Part shown: positions 58,116-64,000 of the stretch, piece by piece
Position numbering within the stretch: position 1 is the stretch's first letter
Layout: each line of letters begins with the position of its first letter
Assembly: GCF_950066645.1 (NCBI RefSeq)
Contig: NZ_CATMFB010000014.1
Location: forward strand, 1 to 64,000
DNA length: 64,000 nt
Direction of reading: 5' to 3'
Source: an uncultured Thalassolituus sp.
GTDB lineage: Bacteria; Pseudomonadota; Gammaproteobacteria; Pseudomonadales; Oceanobacteraceae
Position numbers and translations under genes: made by a program
Notes under the pieces: model-generated
The model's input: the letters and a program-made list of their open reading frames with translations, nothing else
Databases searched by the model: none
What the model was told of the DNA's origin: nothing

Positions 58116-60266
58116 ATGACTCAGAACGAGCAGAACGATTCAAATCCACGTTGGCTGGCCGTGTGTGCCAAAGGCACAGAAGCCTTGCTCGCTGATGAAA
58201 TCAGACACTTAGGTGGAAATGTTCATAAGGAAGGCCACCTTGGAGTTCATTTCAGCGGTGATTCTGAGGTGGCCTACCGGGTCTGTCTCTGGTCACGACT
58301 CGCCAGCCGGTTGCTTCTGCCACTACAGGAATGTCAGGTAGACAATGTCGACCAAATGTACGAAGCAGCCCGAAGTGTGGACTGGTCTGAGTTGTTTCCC
58401 GTCGAGGCGACTTTTCGCATCGACTTTCACGGCCGCAGCAACTTTATCAATAACACGCAGTTCGGTGCGCAGAAGATCAAAGATGCCGTGGTTGATACCT
58501 TCCGCGATAAGACCGGCAGTCGTCCTTCGGTCGATAAGGCGGGAGATATCCGGATCGAGGCACAGCTGCGAAAAGGCCTGCTGCATCTTTATCTGAATAT
58601 TTCAGGTGACAGCCTGCACCGTCGTGGATATCGATTGCAGCCGGGTAAGGCTCCGCTCAAAGAGAACCTGGCTGCAGCGCTTCTGATCCGTGCTGGCTGG
58701 CCGGCGCTGGCTGCGGAAGGAAAAGCTCTGGTCGATCCTATGTGTGGTTCTGGCACATTGCTGATCGAGGCTGGACTGATGGCTGCTGATGTTGCTCCCG
58801 GGCTGAACCGCCAGGGCTGGGGCTTTGATCGCTGGCTCGGTCATGACCGCAAGCTCTGGATGAGCCTGGTCGACGAGGCCCGTCAGCGCCGCACTGCCGG
58901 CATCAACGGTTTGCAGAGCCGTATCTACGGTTTTGATATTGATGAAGAGCAGCTGAATGCCGCGCGGAAGAACCTCGAGCGCTCGGGACTGGCCGGGAAG
59001 ATTCATCTGGAGCGCCGCTCAGTAGAAGATCTGCGTATCCAGAAAGAAACGGCAGAACAGGGAGGGATGCTGATCTGTAACCCGCCTTATGGTGAGCGCC
59101 TGAGTGAGCTGCCTCAGCTGGCGCCGCTGTATCAGCAGCTGCACGATGCGGCCATGTCTCTGCCGGACTGGCGGCTGGTGGTGTACACCGGTAATACCGA
59201 TCTGGCCCGGGCGATCCGTCGCCCGCTGGAGAAACAGTACCGCTTCCTGAATGCACAGATAGAAACCAGGCTGCTTATTTTCGGGGCGGCTGACGAGCGT
59301 TCTACCCAGCCTCAGCCGAGCGCGATCCGCGGTCCGGTAGAAGCTTTTGCCAACCGTATTAAAAAGAACATGAAGACTCTGGCAAAGTGGGCGAAACGCG
59401 AAGACATCCATTGCTATCGTGTGTATGACGCCGACATCCCGGAGTACGCGGTGGCCGTTGATCGTTACGAAGACTGGCTGCATGTGCAGGAATATGTTCC
59501 ACCGAAGTCAATTGATCCTCAGGTGGCCGAACGCCGCCTGCTGGATATCCTTGCCGTATTGCCGGAAGTCACCGGCGTGCCTGCAGAGCAGATTGTACTG
59601 AAGCGACGCGAGCGCCAGACCGGCAAGAAACAGTACGAAAAGCAGAATGACGACAAACGCACGATGGAAGTCCGGGAAGGGCAGGTGAGACTTCTGGTGA
59701 ACCTGCGTGATTATCTCGATACGGGGCTGTTTCTGGATCATCGTCCTACGCGTTTGCACATTGCAAAACAGGCACAGGGCAAGCGCTTCCTGAACCTGTT
59801 CTGCTACACGGCGACCGGTTCGGTGCACGCGGCGGCGGCAGGAGCGACCTGTACCAGTGTGGATATGTCACGTACGTATCTGAACTGGGGGCGGGATAAC
59901 TTCCGCCTCAACAGCATCAACCCGGACAACCATGCCTTTGTTCAGGCTGACTGCCTGCAGTGGTTGAAGGATGATCGCGGCGAATACGATCTTATCTTTA
60001 TGGACCCGCCAACCTTCTCAAACTCCAAACGTATGGAAGGCGTGCTGGATATTCAGCGCGATCATGTCGACCTGATCAGGATGGCGATGGATCGTCTGGC
60101 GTCGGGTGGCACACTGATCTTCTCGAATAACCTGCGTAAATTTGCGCTCGACCGGGATGCCCTGGCAGAGTTCGATATCAAAGATGTCAGTGGTAAGTCG
60201 ATTCCCAAAGACTTTGATCGTCGCCAGAATATTCACGTCTGCTTCGAAATCAGTCACCGCACCTGA
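58116..60266 (+). CDS. rlmL: 23S rRNA methyltransferase RlmKL (RlmL/RlmK fusion)
   Basis: 716 residues, the fused gammaproteobacterial form. The N-terminal THUMP domain (about 45-160) and an RlmL (m2G2445) methylase domain have DPMCGSGTLLIEAGLMAADV and the catalytic ICNPPYGERLSEL. A C-terminal RlmK (m7G2069) domain has LNLFCYTATGSVHAAAAGA and IFMDPPTFSNSKRMEG. Each half modifies one guanine of 23S rRNA helix 74 region. Full length, no frame damage. Confidence 0.95.
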   Translation: MTQNEQNDSNPRWLAVCAKGTEALLADEIRHLGGNVHKEGHLGVHFSGDSEVAYRVCLWSRLASRLLLPLQECQVDNVDQMYEAARSVDWSELFPVEATFRIDFHGRSNFINNTQFGAQKIKDAVVDTFRDKTGSRPSVDKAGDIRIEAQLRKGLLHLYLNISGDSLHRRGYRLQPGKAPLKENLAAALLIRAGWPALAAEGKALVDPMCGSGTLLIEAGLMAADVAPGLNRQGWGFDRWLGHDRKLWMSLVDEARQRRTAGINGLQSRIYGFDIDEEQLNAARKNLERSGLAGKIHLERRSVEDLRIQKETAEQGGMLICNPPYGERLSELPQLAPLYQQLHDAAMSLPDWRLVVYTGNTDLARAIRRPLEKQYRFLNAQIETRLLIFGAADERSTQPQPSAIRGPVEAFANRIKKNMKTLAKWAKREDIHCYRVYDADIPEYAVAVDRYEDWLHVQEYVPPKSIDPQVAERRLLDILAVLPEVTGVPAEQIVLKRRERQTGKKQYEKQNDDKRTMEVREGQVRLLVNLRDYLDTGLFLDHRPTRLHIAKQAQGKRFLNLFCYTATGSVHAAAAGATCTSVDMSRTYLNWGRDNFRLNSINPDNHAFVQADCLQWLKDDRGEYDLIFMDPPTFSNSKRMEGVLDIQRDHVDLIRMAMDRLASGGTLIFSNNLRKFALDRDALAEFDIKDVSGKSIPKDFDRRQNIHVCFEISHRT

Positions 60267-60328
60267 TACGTCAGGGTTTTCCCGAGCGGTTTCTGTTAGC
60301 CTGAGGTTCACCATGGAAGGAGAACCTC

Positions 60329-60826
60329 ATGACACTGAGTGACCACTGGACGAACATCAAAAAAACTCTGGAGCAGTCTCAGGCTTCAGCGGTTCACTGC
60401 TCAATTGCAACCGTCAGCCCTGACGGCACCCCTCATATCACCCCAGTTGGTACTGTCTTCCTGCGCGATGATGGTACAGGGTATTTCTTTGATCATTACG
60501 CCGTGACTCTGGGTGAGAATATCGATAACAACCCCAATGTCTGCGTGATGGCAGTGAATGTCGGTCGCCTGTTCTGGCTGAAAGCGCTGTTAACGGGCAA
60601 ATTCAGCCAGACACCTGGTGTTCGCCTCTATGGCAAAGCAGGTGCAGCCCGGCCGGCCACAGAGCAGGAGCTTGAGTTAATCGACCGGCGGGTTCGCCCA
60701 ACGTACTGGATGAAAGGTGCCCGCAGACTCTGGAGTGATTTTTCCGTGGTCCGGGATATCGAATTTCATGACTTCAAGCCGGTGACTTATCCAATGATGA
60801 TGGATGGCGTCTGGCCTAATCGCTGA
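60329..60826 (+). CDS. Pyridoxamine-5'-phosphate-oxidase-fold protein
   Basis: 165 residues, flavin-binding split-barrel fold: HCSIATVSPDGTPHITPVG, then GYFFDHYAVTLGENIDNNP and NVCVMAVNVGRLFWLKALLT. Members bind FMN or F420; substrate unknown. AAGGAG lies 7 nt before ATG. It begins 62 bp after rlmKL. Confidence 0.82.
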   Translation: MTLSDHWTNIKKTLEQSQASAVHCSIATVSPDGTPHITPVGTVFLRDDGTGYFFDHYAVTLGENIDNNPNVCVMAVNVGRLFWLKALLTGKFSQTPGVRLYGKAGAARPATEQELELIDRRVRPTYWMKGARRLWSDFSVVRDIEFHDFKPVTYPMMMDGVWPNR

Positions 60827-60859
60827 CGCCTGTGCATCCGGCGACGAAAAAGTTAGAGA

Positions 60860-60876
60860 TGCACTTAAATTGTGCA
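60860..60876 (+). promoter_or_regulatory. NtrC-type enhancer site
   Basis: TGCAC-TTAAATT-GTGCA is a perfect dyad equal to the NtrC (NRI) consensus TGCAC-N7-GTGCA. It lies 151 bp upstream of the sigma-54-like site at 61027, the usual enhancer distance. A second GTGCAC hexamer occurs nearby at 60967. The gap 60827-61162 has no gene. Confidence 0.75.
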
Positions 60877-61026
60877 ATTTTGAACTGTGTGTTCTCAAAT
60901 GGTGCTGATTCTTATTTTTCGGGGCGGTCCTCGCTTTGGTGTTTCTACTTTGTTGCCTGAATGAAGTGCACGAATGCTCTTGCTTGGGGCGTTTTTGAGT
61001 GCGGATTGTGTCAAAGATGACAAAGT

Positions 61027-61042
61027 TGGTATGGAAACTGCT
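61027..61042 (+). promoter_or_regulatory. Sigma-54 (-24/-12)-like promoter of amtB
   Basis: TGGTATGGAAACTGCT keeps GG-N10-GC and matches TGGCACG-N4-TTGCT with three mismatches. It lies 121 bp before the amtB start, with an NtrC-like dyad upstream. Together they suggest nitrogen-limitation control. Confidence 0.55.
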
Positions 61043-61162
61043 AAAACAGCTCCCTGAAATGGAATCGCCGGCGGTATCACCGACCGGTTTTGCGTTACAA
61101 AGCACCGTCAGAGTGCAGGGCGCAGACGCAACAACAGAAATGAACTACTCAGAGGGCTTATT

Positions 61163-62380
61163 GTGGATATCACAGGTATCAACTCCGCGGTTGAAACGCT
61201 GATGTACAGCGCAAACACCATGTTTATTCTTCTTGGTGCCATCATGGTTCTGGCCATGCACGCGGGCTTTGCGTTCCTGGAAGTGGGAACCGTACGTCAT
61301 AAAAACCAGGTCAACGCACTGGTTAAGATCATCACAGACTTTGGTATTTCTACCATTGCCTACTTCTTTATCGGTTACCAGATCGCGTATGGCATGGATT
61401 TCTTTGCCAGTGCGACTGAGCTGACTCAGAACAACGGTTACGAGCTGGTTAAGTTCTTCTTCCTGCTGACGTTCGCTGCGGCAATTCCTGCCATCATTTC
61501 TGGTGGTATCGCAGAGCGTGCGAAGTTCTATCCGATTCTCATTGCTTCCGCGCTGACGGTGGCTTTCGTATACCCATTCTTCGAGGGCATTATCTGGAAC
61601 GGTAACTACGGCTTCCAGGCGTGGCTTGAAGAAACTTACGGTGCTGGCTTCCACGATTTTGCCGGATCTGTCGTTGTTCACGGCGTGGGTGGCTGGATCG
61701 CTTTTGCTGCCGTTGCGCTGCTTGGTGCCCGTAAAGGCCGTTACCGTGACGGTAAGGTCATTGCATTTGCGCCTTCTAATATTCCTTTCCTGGCACTGGG
61801 TGCCTGGATTCTCGCTGTCGGCTGGTTCGGCTTCAACGTGATGTCTGCTCAGACCCTCGACGGTATTTCTGGTCTGGTGGCGGTAAACAGCCTGATGGCA
61901 ATGGTAGGTGGTACCGTTGTCGCAATGGTGGTTGGTCGTAACGACCCCGGCTTCATTCATAACGGCCCGCTGGCTGGCCTGGTGGCAGTGTGTGCAGGCT
62001 CTGATGTCATGCACCCGATTGGCTCCCTGTTTGTTGGTGGTGTGGCTGGTGCTCTGTTCGTCTGGGTGTTTACCCTGGCGCAGAACAAATTCCCTAAATT
62101 CGATGACGTGCTCGGTGTCTGGCCTCTGCACGGTCTGTGTGGCGCCTGGGGCGGCATCGCGGCGGGCATCTTTGGTGCAGAAGCGCTTGGTGGTCTGGGC
62201 GGTGTCAGCCTGATGTCTCAGCTGATCGGTACTCTGGCTGGTATCAGCGTTGCATTGATCGGTGGTTTCGTTGTCTACGGATTCGTTAAGGTGGTTTCTG
62301 GTATCCGCCTGGATGAAGAAGAAGAATTCAACGGTGCTGACCTGTCGATTCATAAAATCGGTTCAACGAACGAAGACTGA
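61163..62380 (+). CDS. amtB: Ammonium transporter AmtB
   Basis: 405 residues with eleven predicted TM helices, a trimeric ammonium channel. AMHAGFAFLEVGTVRHKN opens the fold. The pore His pair lies in VVHGVGGWIAF and WPLHGLCGAWGG. The start is GTG 61163, with AGAGGG 6 nt before it; there is no clear cleaved signal peptide. The cytoplasmic tail (LDEEEEFNGADLSIH) is where GlnK would bind, but no glnK gene is adjacent, unlike the common glnK-amtB pair. Confidence 0.95.
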   Translation: MDITGINSAVETLMYSANTMFILLGAIMVLAMHAGFAFLEVGTVRHKNQVNALVKIITDFGISTIAYFFIGYQIAYGMDFFASATELTQNNGYELVKFFFLLTFAAAIPAIISGGIAERAKFYPILIASALTVAFVYPFFEGIIWNGNYGFQAWLEETYGAGFHDFAGSVVVHGVGGWIAFAAVALLGARKGRYRDGKVIAFAPSNIPFLALGAWILAVGWFGFNVMSAQTLDGISGLVAVNSLMAMVGGTVVAMVVGRNDPGFIHNGPLAGLVAVCAGSDVMHPIGSLFVGGVAGALFVWVFTLAQNKFPKFDDVLGVWPLHGLCGAWGGIAAGIFGAEALGGLGGVSLMSQLIGTLAGISVALIGGFVVYGFVKVVSGIRLDEEEEFNGADLSIHKIGSTNED

Positions 62381-62401
62381 TATCTTCCTGAACGGATTCT
62401 G

Positions 62402-62425
62402 AGCCCGCATCATGCGGGCTTTTTT
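62402..62425 (+). terminator. Rho-independent terminator of amtB
   Basis: AGCCCGCA, loop TCA, TGCGGGCT, then a six-T run. It lies 21 bp after the stop. Confidence 0.93.
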
Positions 62426-62710
62426 GTGCCTGCCTGAAATGTTTCAGATCGTGCCGGGCGTAGGGCCTGGTGTGCCACATTTCTGTTATTTGCCGAATTT
62501 GCTCCTTTAATTGATACACATGTCACTAACTTGAGTGGGAATGCGGGTTAGAGTGATATTTGTAACAAAGTGTTTCTTACTTTTTCCTGACTGTAACTTT
62601 GTCCGGTTTAAAGTAGAGTACGAATGAGACAGAGTGCGTCATGCTGAATAAATGCGCACCACTAATAATAAGAAAGAATGACATTCTCACGCTTCAACAG
62701 GGGAACACCT
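62426..62710. other. Intergenic region before pilX
   Basis: No gene is supported here. It should contain the pilX-pilY1 promoter; an AT-rich stretch around 62550-62620 is the likeliest place, but no convincing -35/-10 pair stands out. Other minor pilin genes (fimT, pilV, pilW) that often precede pilX are absent. Confidence 0.5.
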
Positions 62711-63241
62711 ATGCAGGCCAGATCATTTACAGGATCACGCGGTGCCGCCTTGATCGTCAGCATGATCCTGCTGACAGCTACCACCATGACTGCGCTCGTT
62801 GCACTGCAGAATTCGTCGATGCAGATCCGCATGGTCGGTAACACGCAAAGCAAAGAGTCTGTTTTTCAGGCCGCAATGAGTGAGCTGGAGTCTAACTTCA
62901 CCCGCGTGCGTCAGGACACCCAGTTGCTTGCCGATGCGGCCTTCTCCGTCGAAATGGAGCAAGGCGAGGTTAAGATCAATCAGGACAGCAACCTGCCAGA
63001 GTTTACTCCTCAGGGCATTGATCCCGGACCCAACTACAAAAAGACTCAGGTAGAGACGAGTATCGTCTATGTCGGCCGTGGACTTATGTTCAGTCGCCAT
63101 GCGCTGGGTACAGACACCAGCGTAGGTAAGTACAGTCGTCTACCCTTTGAGATTAATGCGGACGCAGCGATTGAAAACAACGCGGCATTCAATTCGTCGC
63201 AGACGTTGAACATCTCCTTTCTGGCCAGTGCTGCACAATGA
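62711..63241 (+). CDS. pilX: Type IV pilus assembly protein PilX
   Basis: 176 residues. A short leader ends in GSRGAALIVSMILLTATTMT, the PilX N-terminal hydrophobic segment (about 10-30). The rest is a soluble minor-pilin head. The start is ATG 62711, with AGGGG 7 nt upstream; an ATG at 62678 lacks a good RBS. It would prime pilus assembly with PilY1 at the inner membrane. The TGA overlaps the pilY1 ATG. Confidence 0.82.
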   Translation: MQARSFTGSRGAALIVSMILLTATTMTALVALQNSSMQIRMVGNTQSKESVFQAAMSELESNFTRVRQDTQLLADAAFSVEMEQGEVKINQDSNLPEFTPQGIDPGPNYKKTQVETSIVYVGRGLMFSRHALGTDTSVGKYSRLPFEINADAAIENNAAFNSSQTLNISFLASAAQ

Positions 63242-64000
63242 AGATTCAGATCTCCTACCCCGTAACGGCGCTGATGCTTGCGTCATTTCTGTCTGCGGCC
63301 TCAGCCTCTGCTGACGATGTTGAAATTTATTCTGGGGAAAACGCTACCCAGGGCGCTAACGTCGTTTTCCTGGTCGATACCTCGGCCAGTATGGAGCGGG
63401 ATGCCATCATGGCAGTGCGACGTCCGGCCTATGACTCGTCTTATACCTATCCGACCGAGTATTACGGCTTTGATCCGGAAGGGTATTACGTCTTCCGCGA
63501 AGATACCTTTTCGGATGATCAGCTGGAGGTCAATCTGACCTCAGCTCAGGTGGCTCTGATTAAGGAGTATCAGGTCGCAGAGAGTTCAGTCGTCTGCGAT
63601 GACAACACGTTTTCTGCCATCGAACGCCGCGGTTATTCGCGCGACCGGTTTGCTTTCTGGCAGCCGGGCACAGGTTGGACTGCGCCTCAGTACGACAGCG
63701 ACATGCTGGCATCTGATCGCCCGACGGTGTCACAGGGGGCGGGAACCATCCTGCAGTGTCGTCAGTTTGGTTATCGGCCGTATGAATACAACGGTGCCGA
63801 GTACGAGCATCTGACACCTCCGGGCGCGACATTTCCGTACACCACGAGTTATGTTTTTTCTGAACGCTGGGACTGGGGTAATGGCCGCTACAACGACGGT
63901 CAGTACGATATTCTCTGGAGCGGGAACTACCTGAATTATCTGGGTACTCCGCTGGCGAGTGAAGAAGTTACCCGCCTTGAACTGGTCAAAACTGTGGCCA
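63238..64000 (+). CDS. pilY1: PilY1 type IV pilus tip adhesin, N-terminal part (runs off window)
   Basis: 254 codons visible, open to the window end. ATG 63238 overlaps the pilX stop (ATGA). Signal peptide to about residue 25 (SAASASA-DD). The VWA domain opens with ANVVFLVDTSASMERD, whose DTSAS supplies the MIDAS. The typical PilY1 sentence SGNYLNYL is at about 232. Cys at about 119 and 175 may pair. The C-terminal beta-propeller with its calcium site lies outside. The protein caps the pilus and helps surface sensing. Confidence 0.85.
   Translation, partial: MKIQISYPVTALMLASFLSAASASADDVEIYSGENATQGANVVFLVDTSASMERDAIMAVRRPAYDSSYTYPTEYYGFDPEGYYVFREDTFSDDQLEVNLTSAQVALIKEYQVAESSVVCDDNTFSAIERRGYSRDRFAFWQPGTGWTAPQYDSDMLASDRPTVSQGAGTILQCRQFGYRPYEYNGAEYEHLTPPGATFPYTTSYVFSERWDWGNGRYNDGQYDILWSGNYLNYLGTPLASEEVTRLELVKTVA

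Noticed and set aside
60966-60985. Sigma-54 promoter at GTGCACGAATGCTCTTGC
   Set aside because: Spacing between the GC and TTGC parts is too long; the site at 61027 keeps GG-N10-GC.

Overview
This window looks like chromosomal DNA of a marine gammaproteobacterium of the Oceanospirillales type (Thalassolituus/Oceanobacter/Bermanella-like). The evidence is an alkane hydroxylase (alkB) beside a GntR regulator, fatty-acid oxidation genes fadBA, a 180-kDa-class NAD glutamate dehydrogenase, zipA-ligA behind smc, rmf, and pilX-pilY1. The species is an inference; no rRNA gene is present. Most of the window is compact core genome with many 4-bp ATGA overlaps. One stretch (about 12.2-18 kb) is clearly accessory.

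Layout. 1-0.6 kb: two tandem tRNA-Val/tRNA-Asp pairs on the minus strand behind one strong stable-RNA-like promoter. 0.6-4.9 kb: a two-gene RND efflux operon (minus). 5-8.3 kb: uup plus small membrane and periplasmic proteins. 8.5-11.9 kb: fadB-fadA. 11.9-12.6 kb: structured repeats, a LexA-like box and direct repeats. 12.6-14.4 kb: three small genes separated by two well-formed integron attC sites with no integrase gene in view (a CALIN-like remnant); the third gene is cut short. 14.4-18 kb: a REP-associated tyrosine transposase (RAYT-like) element, a 242-bp tandem copy of its 5' end, inverted GGACACCCAC end motifs, a 10-bp tandem array, a probable non-autonomous derivative, and small lipoprotein or membrane orphans.

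18.8-27.3 kb: an RNA methyltransferase and a glyoxalase-fold protein, then a metal block. A DUF3649-PepSY-DUF3325 operon has a Fur-like box. Divergent from it, a His-rich lipoprotein and a ZnuD-like TonB receptor stand behind a Zur-like box, and a COG0523 GTPase facing them has its own Zur-like box. This reads as a back-to-back iron-stress and zinc-starvation locus. 27.5-35.9 kb: a beta-helix secreted protein, a two-domain PhlG-like periplasmic protein, a TetR regulator, a periplasmic binding-like protein, a DUF3089 hydrolase, alkB and a GntR regulator. The alkB and PhlG-like promoters resemble each other, and a TTGTAGGACA motif recurs.

36-50 kb: smc, zipA-ligA, and convergent to them the moxR-DUF58-DUF4381-batA-batB-batD operon. 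50-64 kb: NAD-glutamate dehydrogenase, a secreted protein with a DUF2835 protein, pyrD, rmf, rlmKL, a PNPOx-fold protein, amtB behind NtrC-like and sigma-54-like sites, and pilX-pilY1 running off the right edge.

All function calls come from reading motifs and recalling families; no database search was possible. The best candidates for something new are the integrase-less cassette array broken by a RAYT-type element with its own end motifs, the His-rich lipoprotein of the zinc locus, and the tandem PhlG-like protein possibly co-regulated with alkB.
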